Source: Diphasiastrum complanatum
Lineage: Eukaryota; Streptophyta; Lycopodiopsida; Lycopodiales; Lycopodiaceae
Reading direction: 5' to 3'
NCBI GenBank assembly: GCA_029204225.1
Contig: CM055092.1
Span: 59,768,077 to 59,832,076, forward strand
DNA length: 64,000 nucleotides
The notes beneath the pieces are model-generated. The model was not told the origin of the DNA, made no database searches, and saw only the letters and a list, made by a program, of their open reading frames with translations. Each line of letters begins with the position of its first letter. Within the stretch, counting starts at the first letter, position 1. This document shows, piece after piece, positions 32,158-44,080 of the stretch. Position numbers and translations under genes: made by a program.

Positions 32158-32769
32158 TGATCAGCTAGCTTAATGGAAAAAGTGACAGGCTTCAACTTGG
32201 TAAGTCCCCATTTTGCATGTAGCTTGGTTGAAATCAAATTTACTCCTAAACCTCCATGAATCATGACTGCTTCTTTACTAAACTATCTATCTTCTTGTAT
32301 CGGTAGGGTGATGTTTTTCTGCTCACTTTCCTAGGCTGCTCCCACGTTGAGTACTTCATTCAATTCTTCAAACCCAACACAAAAAGTGGCTTCTGACGGA
32401 CTGATGGTTCCATCTTAGTCAATCTTTCTGCTAATACTTCTTTTGCTTTCGGCACCAACTTAAAAAATCCCCCCATTGTAATATCCATCTTGCTAAATAG
32501 CATATTCATGATCATTTCCATTTGTGGTGCTTCAGGTTCCGTCATTTTGAAAGGTTCTTCATGATGGTGCAACTGTGTATTAACATCTGATCTTGGATCT
32601 GCTTGTGACATAGATGGAGCAGGGACTTCGGCTGCTGCTTTAGTAGCTTCTAGAGCTTCTTCTTCTTGCAACTGTTTAATCCATTGTCTCATATCATGGT
32701 ATCTCTTCTTTTTCTGTTTTGAGGTTCGGATACACGCCTGATGCGGTAGGTAATATCTGTAGTTGGTGC

Positions 32770-33601
32770 TGTGTAAAAAGTACAAAAAGGACCAAGAGTG
32801 GATCCTAATCTGATCCTCAAGAGGGATTGGTTGTCAGATTACTTGATCTATCAATCTACTTCAGATTAAGATCAATCTAGATCAATTCTAGACACAAAAT
32901 CCTAACAAGAACAATCATTAATTGAAGGTAAGTGTACTTTATGGTTTCACATGTGTGAAACACTATCTGAATACGGACTCCAACCTAAAAATCAAGTACA
33001 CATTGATAGAACCTCAAAACAATCAAAACAAATGTAGACAAATGGAGAGAATCACTCAAAATTGCTTCCAAAACCAAGATTGGTGTCTCACAATGATTAT
33101 GGCCAAATGTGGCTCTATATATACAATAAGTGGGAGCTCGTGGTACTGACCATCCCTCTGATCCCACATGTGTGAAGGTGCTTTGTCATATGATGATTCA
33201 TCATGCAAAACTGACACTTGGACAAAACCTTCTATTTCGAGCACTTTTGGTCCATTTTCCTTCTATATGGAGATCTACTTGGAAATCTTCTAGAATTCAA
33301 AATTCGTCTACTTCAGCTTATTCCACACGTGTGAGCTGTCCTCTACACATGGGATATGACACCTAACCAAAATATTTGGCTCATGCAATCAATAGATTGA
33401 TGCCATGTGTCATATATCTAGAAAACTAGTTTTTGGCCTTTTTAGCCACTAGAACTTGAACTAAATCATATGTACAACCTATATGATTATGGTACATGAC
33501 AAGTACATTATTTTCACACGTGGGAATAGGCTCCACACATGTGTAATCATCTATATGCAAGATTTTTGGCCTCTACCAAGCTTATTTTTGCATTTTTCAC
33601 A
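32770..33601. mobile_element. Solo LTR, 832 bp, TSD GGTGC
   Basis: Direct repeats GGTGC at 32765-32769 and 33602-33606 flank a segment that starts TGTGTAAAAAG and ends TTTTTCACA, so TG...CA with a short inverted terminus. It contains no coding domain, but several CACATGTG/CACACGTGTG motifs. It splits the gypsy gag region above. Orientation is not determined. Confidence 0.85.
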
Positions 33602-34240
33602 GGTGCAAATTCAGCAGGTACTGGATCAACTAGAACTCATCTCTGTTTCTGAGCTCCGGTAACAACCATCAAAGGTATAGTTGGTTCAGGTTGAACTACT
33701 AGTCTTTTCTTGATTGTAATCAAATTCACTAGAGCAGTAACCGAAGGTGGTTTTTGGGTCTTGCAGGACAATCTTTATAACAGTGTCCATAACCACAGTC
33801 TCTACAGAATGGTAGAGACCTCCAACAACTCTGTGATTCTCTCTGCATGCAAAACATCCAAGTGGCACTCTGGTCCATTGTCTAGCTGCTTGTTGTTGCA
33901 TGGCTCATGATCATTGCTATAGTTCCATTGCTCATTACCTGAATAAGGTTCTGGTTCCATTATATTTGCAGGTGGAGCACTTAGTCCCGTGGGAGCTGGC
34001 ATAGCTAGTCGTTCGAGAAATTCGAGGCCAAAATAAAAGGCCTTCCATTAGGCCCCTTTGAATAAGTAGGTTCCCGATACTAAAGCTTAGCATTCCTTTG
34101 TTGGATAATCTGAGGATTAGACAAGCAAAAGGCTATTTCATGACCCGTAGAATTGCACAAATGACAGATAGTATTTGTCATTCATTGTTTCAACATTGGA
34201 CATTCATTGGCATAGTATGATTGCCCGCACAAATTGAACA

Positions 34241-34370
34241 CCAAACATTTTCCCAGCTAGGAAAAAGTCTTTGCAAACTTCTCAAATTCTTCATTCGCTT
34301 TACCACCAAACATTTTCCCAGCTAGGAAAAAGTCTTTGCAAACTTCTCAAATTCTTCATTCGCTTTACCA
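34241..34370. repeat. Perfect 65-bp tandem duplication
   Basis: Units 34241-34305 and 34306-34370 (ccaaacattttcccagctag...) look identical. The unit lies in the gypsy gag coding region; its length is not a multiple of three, so it shifts the frame. Confidence 0.9.
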
Positions 34371-34990
34371 TGGAAATCTTCCAAGGCTTTAATCTTTTCA
34401 TCAAGTTGAGAATGCATCTTTTCTAGCTGCATCTGCTGCTTTTGACCCAGTTTCTCGAACTCACTGATCATCTTCTTTGCAGTAGCATTGATATTCGTTG
34501 ATGCAATGGTGGTGGATGTTGTAGTGGTTTGCCCTGTTGTGTAAGGCAACATTCCAACATTTGGTTCATCATCAGAGTTTTCATCCTCATGAATTGCATC
34601 AGCCATAACGCTTTATATCGTAGCATATTCAGTATAGTGTTTCAGCTCGCATCTAATCCATTTGGGTAGACCTACTAAAAACCACATAATCAAAGCATCT
34701 TTATAGATTAGATCAGGATCACACAGATTTCCATAAAAAAAATTTGGGCTTAAATCTCGTAATGAGAGTGGCTTTAACCACTTCTCAATCTTGTCGTTAT
34801 GCTTCCTCTTGGTTATAGAACCAATCTTGAGTAGCTCCAGTTAAGGCAACTAAAGTTTATCTTGTGGAAAAACGTCGCCATAGACCCTACACGATTCAGA
34901 AAAGATCTACAAAAATCTGGTGAGATCAAATAACCCATTGTATTTTGGTATATCTAACCGAGGAGACCTTCTAACAATAGTTGGTGGTGG

Positions 34991-37406
34991 GTTTAATGGT
35001 GCTCAAACTCAAAAATGATGATTTGTTATAAATAGAATTCTTAGACATTAGAGGAATTCCAAAATAAAAAAAGACCCTTTGTAAAGATGTTTCTTATTTT
35101 TTTTCAACCTTGAAAGCTTTTTTTGGACCAATAATAAAAGTACATGTGTACATTTACGTTATGTAAAGTCTGCCAAAAAAATCTTGGGGCATATTTTTTT
35201 GAAATAAACATCTACAAAGAAATAGAAAATTTTTTTTTCCCATTAATTAGTATTGGAGGAAGAGAAAAGAATATGGGAGGGTGTGTTAAATAATAAACTT
35301 AACTTATAAAAATTTGGGGGGAGAGGGGGGGGGGGAGGGGGGGGGGGGCACGCCCCACTTGGAGGCACTGGCCCCGTTCGGGGCGCCGGCCTTGTCCGGG
35401 GCCAGCTACAATTTAGAACATCTGTAGCTTTGAGATCTAATTGACAATTGCCAAATTGTTCTACTTTTTGTGTCTTAATTGTGACTAAAGTAATGTCTAT
35501 TTTCATAAATGGGACGTTTTTTAGAACATAGCTCTGCCTTGAGTTTTCATGTTCATGTCATAGTAGCTATAAATGTTGTTTATTCGTTGTTTTGATAGCC
35601 CTTTTGCCAAAGCTCTTTGTGTAATAGCCACAAGCGCTTACAACAGTTTTCTCAAGTGCATGGTCTTCTTGTACTACATTCTTCTTGCACTGCATTCAAC
35701 ACAGCCCTCTCATAGTTCTCATTGGTGGCAACCAGTGCTATATATTGGATGGTAACCTTTTCCTTCAAAATAATATTTTATGACAAGATACTTATAATCT
35801 TGTCCTTAAAATACAAGATTGTCTCAAAACTTTCCTATCCTTTCAAAGAAATTATTTTTCCCATCCTAAAAAACATATTTGGTAGCCAATACACATGTCT
35901 TGTTCAGCGTTGAGGCCTGCCCAATGCCAATTGCTGAAACGCTGCCTAGTGCCCACAATGTCCAGCAAGGCCCACGAATCTGTTGAAGGGTTTAAGTTGT
36001 TGCTTTACTTCAATGAAGTGTATAATACTTTTATCCTTCAAAATGACTAAATGTGAAAACATATGTCCTTAATACTTGAAGGACATAATGCCTTAACAAG
36101 CTGTCATTTGAAGGGCAAATGATCTTGGATGGGCAATTTGCCCTTCAATCTACATCACTTAGTGGAGTCATGGGACTTTTAGTTCATCCATAGTTGCACC
36201 AACGAGTTGCATATCCCTATCATTCTTCACATGCTTCACATCTCGTGCAACTGAACTGGAGAGGGGATGCTCAGTGCTAGATCCATAAGCATTTGAGTTT
36301 GGAGTATCTAGACAACTGAAGCCTCCATTCAATGTCTCATTATCTTGTGCATCACAAGAATGATCACTAGAAAACAATGTCTCACCATCTTGTCATGCAT
36401 CACAAGAATGATCACTAGATAAAAGCAGGAAACTCCTCAGACTTAACTCGCTATCTGGAGCATAGATGTGATTCGAGAATGGCCTTTAACTTGTGTGACA
36501 TCTTCATGTCAGAAAGTTCTAATCTCTTAATATCACTGAGATATTGCATTCTTTAGTTTGGACTTCAACATGACATTCCATTCTTACAATTGGAGTGTAC
36601 GAGCACAGCACTAGCGGTTGTGACCTTGTGGGTGTCACTTCTATTGGATAGTTTTCACTTTTGGGTACCCATCATGATGATGGGTTTCAACTTTCACATG
36701 ATATTATTTGAATTGATATCATTTTGATAGGGCTTTTCAAGGATAATGCCACTACAATCCATGTCCACTATGGCACATAGTACTGGCATCTTGAAAGTTG
36801 GAGATAACAAGCTTGATAATACATTGTAATTTATCTACTTTTACTTGAAATGATTTATTCATCTACCTTTAAATAAGAGGATGATTATTAATACAAAAAG
36901 AAAATTATGTGACCATCATTGAGGCTACCAACATTTTATTGTTTGGGGCACAACGTTGGGTGCTCGATGCCTAGCACCGGGTGCATGACGGGTGTCATGA
37001 ACCCACCATCCCTTGTGCACCAATGACAATTCTGGCCATGCAATGTAGATATGAGAGAATAGGGTGCGCCTTCATCTTGGCATGAAAGATGAGGCAGTGT
37101 GTGATCTTGCGAATGACATCGTGTTCTTGATTATGGAATGATCTCTGTTCTTGCTTACATTCTGATTGTTCTAATTATGTTTGATAGGCAGCTAGATTTT
37201 GTTTCGCTTTGCTGTGATTGAACTATCAAAGGTTATGGAACCGCGTGAAGGGAGGAGAAGGATCATGCCAATCATTCGCACTTAGGATGTAATCATCTTC
37301 ATTGGCGTGAGCTAACTCGTGTTGTCAGGCTCAACATCATACCTAGAATCACGAAGGATGATTGTAGTCGAGAAAGATCTAGAATGGTTGAGAAGGATCC
37401 ACGGAG
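34991..37406. other. Unassigned, mostly AT-rich sequence with a G-tract
   Basis: No supported gene. A G-rich run (35317-35348) is followed by a short GC-rich patch with ggggcgccggcc-like sequence (to about 35405). Two phrases near 35905-35985 and 36950-37010 share GCC-rich wording (cctagcaccgggtgc). Short ORFs such as 36168-36377 show no motif. Confidence 0.5.
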
Positions 37407-38235
37407 ATGAAGATGGTGGATCGGCTAGAAGGTGAGGATTATGCCTCGTGGAGTTGGAAGCTGAAAATATTGTTCAAGGAAAAAGGCTTGTGGGGCATGG
37501 TTGTAGGAACGGCAACAGTTGAGCTGGATCAGGAGAGTCTCGTGAAGAACAATGCACAGGCCGAGTTGGTGAGAACCAGAGAAGCGAAAGCTCACATGCT
37601 GATTTGCATGTCGCTTGGGGATGCGGCCATCTCGAATGTCAAAGATCAAGAAATAGCCAAAGGTGTTTGGGACGCGCTGTAGGCTAGCTATCAAGCTAAG
37701 GGATTTTCGAGCATCCTCATGTTTCAGAGGTAGTTGGGAAGCACCAAGATGATCTAAGAAGAATCGATGAGAGAACATATCGAATGAATCAAGAACATTG
37801 GCCGTCAACTGGAGGCTGCCGGCACGATGATCGACAAGTATTAGCTGATCTACATGTTGATCACTAGCCTGCCTCCAAGCTATGATCTCTTAGTGATGAT
37901 GCTTGATAGATTTGAAGATAGGATGGATATGGAGTTCATCAGCAGGAGGAAGGAAGGTGCAAGATCAATTCAACCCAGGATGAAGTGGCGCTACTCACCG
38001 GATTCAAGAAGATGGGATTCAAAGGACCAAAGTAGGTGCAAGCGATGGAGAAAGGACAACCCAGCTAGTCATGGAAGGAAGGAAAGAAGAAAGGATGGCA
38101 AGACAAGTCGGACAAGAAGTGCTTCTACTGCGACAAACTTGGACATTTTGCCTGAGAATGCAACAAAAAGAGAGACGACCTCAAGAGAAAGAATGCAAAG
38201 CAGGTGAACATTGTCGAAGAATGTCAAAATATTGG
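37407..38235 (+). pseudogene. Copia gag with zinc knuckle, separate family
   Basis: Capsid: VDRLEGEDYASWSWKLKILF, LWGMVVGTA and ISNVKDQEIAKGVWDAL, the UBN2/DUF4219 pattern. After frame changes, LITSLPPSYDLLVMML appears, then a CCHC knuckle CFYCDKLGHFA-stop-EC (about 38115-38160), where TGA stands for the expected Trp. Stops at 37680, 37730 and elsewhere. Homology ends near 38235; no protease follows. Confidence 0.8.
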
Positions 38236-38251
38236 AAAAATCTATCTAATG

Positions 38252-38820
38252 TTGCGAGTAGGGGTCCTAAAAATGCCAAAGATGAATTAAGCTCTTTTGG
38301 CTTAGTAAAGACCCATCTTAGAATAAAATATTCATGGTAGGTAGAAGTAGAAACTCGAGGAATTGCCATTTGTACTTTGCATGCCACATTTAATGCATGA
38401 AAAGACTAGGTGGCACAATTAGACATAGTGAGGTGGCTTGAATAAGTCTAGATAGCTTGAGAGGTGGATTCATAACTCCAATTCAACTCAAAGTAGGAGG
38501 AGAATCCATGGATCTATATATATGTGATGTATTCTCATTGAGAAAATGATGAAATTTGTGTGTAATGCAAATTTGAAGACAAGCTCTTTGTGCCCTCTCT
38601 CTCTACTCGAGTTTTGTACTTTCATTTTCTCTCTCTAGCCGAGTTGAGGCATTTATTGTGCTTAGTTTCATGTTTTGTTGACAGATCTTGCTTGTAACAC
38701 AATAATATTTCTTGTATGATCAACTTTCCTATTGTAATGCTAGTCTGATCTTTATGGTATTATTGGGCTTAGAAGATCAAAAGTACATGTGTACACCGCC
38801 CCACACGTGTGAATTCAATA
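38252..38820 (+). mobile_element. Probable 5' LTR of copia element C
   Basis: The right border is set by the PBS at 38821. The segment holds a CT-rich part, CTCGAG, and a CACACGTGTG palindrome just before the end. The left border (TGTTGCGAG at 38252) is a guess; the end reads AATA where AACA is expected. Confidence 0.45.
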
Positions 38821-38833
38821 TGGTATCAGAGCC
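38821..38833 (+). promoter_or_regulatory. Copia primer-binding site (tRNA-iMet)
   Basis: TGGTATCAGAGCC is the exact plant copia consensus, complementary to initiator tRNA-Met. A leader of about 740 bases separates it from gag. Confidence 0.9.
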
Positions 38834-39577
38834 TACCTAAGATTTACAAGCAAATCTAATCAAAAAGTTTGCAGATTTGATCAGATTTCAAGCCAGGAAT
38901 TGTCTAGATTCTATTTCTAGCTAGTTTGCAGTTTTCTAGTGATTTAGAACTTCAAACCACTTTGAATGGTCCAGATCAGGTACTGTACAAAATTTCAGGT
39001 GCTGGCATGGGTGAAATCCGCCCATTTTTAGTTTGGTGGTTCTCTCTCACCTCAGATCCAAATTTCATGCAAATTAGCCCACTAGAAAGCTAGAAATGTG
39101 TAAAATTTGATGCAATTTGAATCATGACAATTGGATAAGCCAATCAAAAGTTATAAGCTTTTGAAGAGTCATAGGTAGGGCACCTAGACCTGTGGCAAAT
39201 CGTGAGTACATGTCATTTATTGCTTGAATGATCACAAAAATCATCCAAAAGTTGACCAATCTCATCTATATGTGATTTAGACGAAAATTTTAGGTTCTAG
39301 GCAAATTGTTTCATAAAAATAGATTGTATTTGAGTCAATTTGACATTTTTGGAGTATTTCACACGTGTGAAATTCAGAGAACCATAACTTTTGCCATACT
39401 TCATCTTTTTTTATGATTCAAATATTGTTTTAGAGAGATTGTCAAGCTAGTGAGATCTATCTCATAGTTTTTTGCTTTGTCTTACATAGGATTTGGTTTT
39501 TTTAGCCCTTGATTGGTTCCTATAGTGAGAAGATAAGCAATTTTTTCATCCATCTTTTTTTATTTCCATCATTCTTT

Positions 39578-40765
39578 ATGACTTCAATGGGTGTCTTTCT
39601 ATTAGAAGCAAGTGAAAGATTGTCAACCTCCAATTACTCAATTTGGAAGATTAGGATGGAATCTGTCTTAATACTACAAGATGTGATGGATATTGTACTT
39701 GGTATTGAAGAAGAACCACAAATTCCTCAAGAAATTCCAACGTACAAAAAGAGAGCTAGGATGGCTCTGCATTATATTAAAATGAATGTCTCAAATGACA
39801 TCTTAAGAGAAATTGGTGCTTGTACTAATGCCAAAGATGCTTGGGATACTCTCAAGTCCATCTATGAGGCAAAGAATACTTCGACTTCTAACGCTACAAA
39901 ACCAAAAATTTTAAAGTGTACAGAGAAGTGATGAATGTGCTTCAGCTTATGTAATGAGAGTTAAAGACCTCCATAGAGAATTGTCATGCATAGGAGACTC
40001 CATCAACCAAAATGAACTTGTTCAAGTCATACTTAATGGGTTAAAGGAGGAATATGACAACCTTGTTCAGAGTTATGCCATTAAGGAGGAGCTACCAAGT
40101 TTGGAGCACTCCAAAGTGTGCTCATTTCTGAAGAATCAAGACAAGAGTATAAACTCTTCAAAATGGAAAGACTGTCTCTCAACATTGATGGTAAAGCTCT
40201 CTTTACCAAAGACAAGCACAAGACAAGAAGTAAGAATCAAAACCAACCCTCTTCAAGCAAGAACACTCTTATTTCCAAGGAGAAAGGAGAAGAGGAAGAG
40301 TCCTCTCAAGCTTCCACATCTAAGAAGAAGAAGAAAAACATCAAGTGTTTCTTTTGTGGCAAGAAGGGGCATTATGCCACCAATTGTTTCAAGAAGAAGA
40401 GTCAATTCAAGCAAGCCAACATTTCTAATGAAGAGAAGGAAGATGCTCATGCAAGTGATGGAGAGGGATCTCTTATGGTCTCAAGTTTTTCTTCATCACC
40501 TTTCAAGAAGGATGGTTCGTGGTGCATCGACAGTGGAGCTTCCTCACATACGTGTAGCTCCAAGCATTCTTTTTCATCCATGACACCTTATGAAGGAGCC
40601 AAGAAGTCCATCTACACAGTAAATGATCATGAGTGTGCTATTGAAGGCATAGGGACCATTCCCTTAAAGCTTTCATCATCAAAAGTTCTTTCTTTGTCTA
40701 AAGTACTTTTTGTTCCTAAGTTAACAAAAAATCTTATAAGTGTTGGGCAAGCATACTCTTCATAA
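39578..40765 (+). pseudogene. Copia element C gag and protease
   Basis: ATG at 39578 opens a capsid with LLEASERLSTSNYSIWKIRM. It passes through three frames (slips near 39915 and 40110). The zinc knuckle CFFCGKKGHYATNC lies at about 40350 and protease WCIDSGASSHTCSS at about 40525, followed by VLFVPKLTKNLISVGQ. The sequence then stops at 40765, exactly where a minus-strand copia RT begins. It is closely related to family B at 43.1-44.1 kb. Confidence 0.88.
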
Positions 40766-41881
40766 AAAATCAATCTCAAGGCCTAAAATGTAATGGATCT
40801 CTCCTAGATCTTGCATTTTAAATTCTCTTCCTAATGCATCTTTAGTCTCTTGAACTAGCATCAAACAACTTCCACTAAGAATAATGTCATCTACATAGAT
40901 TAGAAGAATGACAATATTACTACCATCAAACTTTAAGTACATAGAAGGATCATAGTCACTAAGCACAAATCCTAATGAAAGTAGAAAGTTGTTGAGTCTT
41001 GAATACCATGATCTAGGTGCTTGCTTCAAGCCATAAAGACTTCTAAATAGCAAACACACCTTAGATTTATCCTTGATAAATCCTTGAGGTTGTTCCATGT
41101 ATATCTCCTCCTCAAGATAGCCATTCAAAAAAGTGTTGGAGACATCAAGTTGAAACAGTTTCCACTTAAAAAATAAGGCAAGAGAGATTATGATTCTTAT
41201 TGTCACCATCTTTGCTACAGGAGCAAAGGTTTCTTCATAGTCAAGGCCATATATTTGTGAAAAGCCTTTAGCACATAATCTTGCCTTGTACTTGTTGATG
41301 GAGCCATCATGATTATACTTGATCTTGAACACCCACTTGCATCCAATGACATGCATGTTAGGTGGTGGATCCACTAGCTCCCATGTGTGGTTGGTGATCA
41401 AGGCATCATATTCAATCTTCATGGCCTCATACCACTCCTTGGTATTGAGGTCTTCTTGGACATCTTTGGTCTCCTCGTGAGAAACAAAATAAGCATAGGT
41501 GGAATCAAGATCCACTTGTTTTCCTTTGTCATCATAAGTGAGCCTCTTATGCTCAAATCTCTCCCTCATGGATCTTCTAGGAGTGAAAATCCGAGGACTT
41601 CCATCTTCAAATCTCGACTCCTCCATATGTTGATTGTCTTCAATAACAAAAGGTGATAGATTTTGAGGTTGCTTGATCTCGGCCCCTCCAAGATTGGACT
41701 TTTCTTCTTCATGAAAAACTACATCTCTACTATCAATTACTTTAGAAGTAGAGAGCATGTAGATTCGAAAGGCTTTCTTGTTGGATGAATATCCAACCAT
41801 TACTCCTTTGCTTGCACAAGGATCATCCTTCTTTCTTGTTTCCAAGCGAATATGGACAAAGCATATGTATCCTACATTCAA
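40760..41881 (-). pseudogene. Copia integrase tail and reverse transcriptase (373-codon open frame)
   Basis: Long intact frame: GYSSNKKAFRIYMLSTSKV (end of integrase region), EWYEAMKIEYDALITNHTWE, CKWVFKIKYNHDGSINKYKA, FQLDVSNTFLNG with the first catalytic Asp, LYGLKQAPRSWYSRLNNF and the active site LLIYVDDIIL (about 40900). It ends at DLGEIHYILGLEIDF where it abuts the plus-strand gag-protease. RNase H is missing. It probably belongs to family B copy 2 (42.6-45.3 kb), interrupted by the sequence at 41882-42680. Confidence 0.92.
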
Positions 41882-42329
41882 ATTTTTCGATCCGACCCTC
41901 CATTCAAATTCTCCAATCTGACCCTACTTAAAATCTCGACCGGAGAGTCCCTACTCAAATCTCGACCGAGACCAGCGAGAGAACCATCTCGACCGAGTTA
42001 AGAGAGAGAGCCATCTCGACCGGGTACTACATAGAAAATCTCAACTGACTACATTCATCACCATCTTGACCAACTGCATTCATCACCGTCTCTACCGACT
42101 GCATTCATCACCACCTCGACCCGAGCCAAGTCCTACCCATACACAGTTTTTTTTGATCCATCATTTTTTCAATCCTTCGTTAAATTTTTTTGACCCTTCA
42201 TTAAAAGATTTTGACCCTTCATAAAATTTTTCAACTCACCGATTTTTTGATACCACAATTTCTTGATACCATCATTTTTTGAGTCATCCATTTTTTTGAG
42301 TCACCCTTTTTTTCAAGTCACCCATTACG
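41882..42329. repeat. Degenerate tandem repeats
   Basis: Three kinds of short repeat follow each other: cgaccgagat-type units near 41935-42030; a 31-bp unit with ctgcattcatcaccatctcgacc at about 42040-42125; and ttttttgatcc/gagtcaccc units with T-runs at 42150-42325. All lie within the insertion that separates the two copia halves. Confidence 0.7.
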
Positions 42330-42680
42330 TCCCCCAATCAGTGGTAAATGTTGTTTTTGATCTATCTTTTTCCTTAATGAAGACTTAATTGTAACCGAAA
42401 AAACCTTCTAAAAGATTGTATCTTTCGTGTCCAGCTACTTGGTCTAGAATCATGTTTGTATATGGTAATGGATGATAGTCTTTTGTTGTGGCAACATTTA
42501 ACCTCCTAAAATCTTCACATACAAAGGAAAAATCTTCCACTATGTCATATGAACGATGTCTAAGTGGCGATGGGTCTCTAGGTATCTCATTACTTATAAT
42601 TGGATTTGAGAATGTTACTTTTTTTTAACTTTCTTCGTTTCTTCGTCTAGGAGTTTCTTAGCTTCTAAACTGATAGTAAG
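42330..42680 (-). pseudogene. Gypsy RT fragment inside copia integrase
   Basis: The minus strand encodes FVCEDFRRLNVATTKDYHPL, LDQVAGHERYNLLEGFFGYN, then KDRSKTTFTTDWG, the N-terminal half of a Ty3/gypsy RT. A stop follows the Asn of FGYN. It joins copia integrase at about 42680, where copia similarity stops at FSFKIRAL. Confidence 0.8.
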
Positions 42681-44080
42681 AGCTCTTATCTTGAATGAGA
42701 ATTGCTTCTCTACATAAGCTTTGAAAATAAGGAAATGATCAAACACCATAGATCTAGAAGAAAGAAGATATATCCAAGTGAATCTTGTGAAATCATCAAT
42801 GAAAGTGACAAAACAAGTGGCTCCTCCCTTGCTTATAGTTGATGGGAAATGCACATCCCAGTGGATTAACTCCAAAGGATGCTTGCTTTTGATAGAAGAT
42901 CTTGTAAATGGCTTTTTGTGAGCTTTAGCAATAGCACAAGCCTCACAGGCTTGATCTTCTTGGAGAATGACTTTGGCAAGCCAATAGCTTTGGCCTCTTT
43001 GATCATAGAGAGCATGGATTTGTAATTGGGATGTCCCAACCTCCTATGCCATAATTCCTCCATAGAGAGCTTGTTCACAAGAGCAACATTACAAAAATTC
43101 ACATATTCATTTGGATCTAGTTTATAGAGTCGTCCTTCTTGAAAGGAGTGGATGAGAAGCTAGAAACCATAAGAGATCCCTCTCCATCACTTGCAATAGT
43201 CTCTTCCTTCTCATTGGTGATGTTGGCTTGCTTGAGTTGATTCTTCTTCTTGAAGCAATTGGTGGCATAATGGCCTTTCTTGCCACAATAAAAACACTTG
43301 ATCTTCTTCTTCTTGAGCTTGGATGATGAAGCATTGGAGGAATCATCTTCCTCCTCATCTTTATCTTTGGATTTGGCTTTGTCCTTTCTTGAGGATTGTT
43401 GAAATTGGTTCTTGCTCCTCCCTTTGTGCTTGTCCCTGGCAAAGAGGGCTTTGCCATCATTATGAGTGAGAGAAAGCTTGTCCATCCTCAAGAGCTTGTA
43501 CTCTTGTCTTGATTCTTCAGAAATTAGCACACTTTGGAGAGCCTCCAAACATGGTAGTTCCTCCTTAATGGCATAGGATTGGACAAGGTTATCAAATTCA
43601 CTTCTCAAGCCATTGAGAATGACTTGGACTAGCTCATTTCGATTGATGGAATCACCAATGCAAGTAAGCTCTCTATGAATATCTTTTACTCTCAAAACAT
43701 AACTAGATGCACTCTCATCACTCTTTTGGCTACTTAAGATCTGATTTATAATAGTGAGGAGCCTAGAGGTGTTCTTAGCCTCATAGATAGACTTGAGACA
43801 ATCCCAAGCTTCTTTGGCTACCTATCTCCCTCAATATCTCATTAGAGACATTCATCTTAATGTAGTGGAGAGCCATCCTAGCTCTCTTTTTGTATTTTTG
43901 AACCTCTTGAAGAACTTGTGGTTCTTCTTCAAGGCTAAGAACTATGTCCATCACGTCTTGAAGGATCAAGATGGACTCCATCCTCATCTTCCAAATTGAA
44001 TAGTTTGAAGTGGACAATCTTTCACTTGGTTCCAACAAAGATGAACTTATTGAAGCCATTTGAAGTGAAGAAAATTCCAA
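42681..44080 (-). pseudogene. Copia family B copy 2: gag, pre-integrase and integrase start
   Basis: Gag starts SSSLLEPSERLSTSNYSIW (about 44040) and continues after slips at about 43800 and 43695 to a zinc knuckle CFYCGKKGHYATNC (about 43290). Protease is missing: the frame ends at 43117. Pre-integrase follows at once (LWHRRLGHPNYKSMLSMIKE), then integrase with LELIHWDVHFP and TFIDDFTRFTWIYLL. The deletion of protease between 43117 and 43105 is clear from the abrupt join. Confidence 0.88.

Larger units (their letters stand above)
32158..34990 (-). pseudogene. Gypsy (Athila/Tat-like) gag to protease fragment
   Basis: From right to left on the minus strand: gag capsid pieces (LTGATQDWFYNQEEA, ATLITRFKPKF, about 34730-34870), an Asp/Glu/Thr-rich and coiled region (34322-34606), zinc knuckles (CHLCNSTGHEIAFC about 34150; CRDCGYGHCYKDC about 33790), a helical region (EEEALEATKAAAE, about 32630) and the protease start (about 32160-32290, with TKLHAKWGLTKLKP). 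The protease piece is close in sequence to 26340-26480. Multiple stops and slips; split by a solo LTR and by a 65-bp duplication. It holds the gag that the nested gypsy element lacks, but its pol is missing. Confidence 0.8.

Noticed and set aside
35243-35506. Proline-rich minus ORF
   Set aside because: It is generated by the G-tract; no conserved residues.
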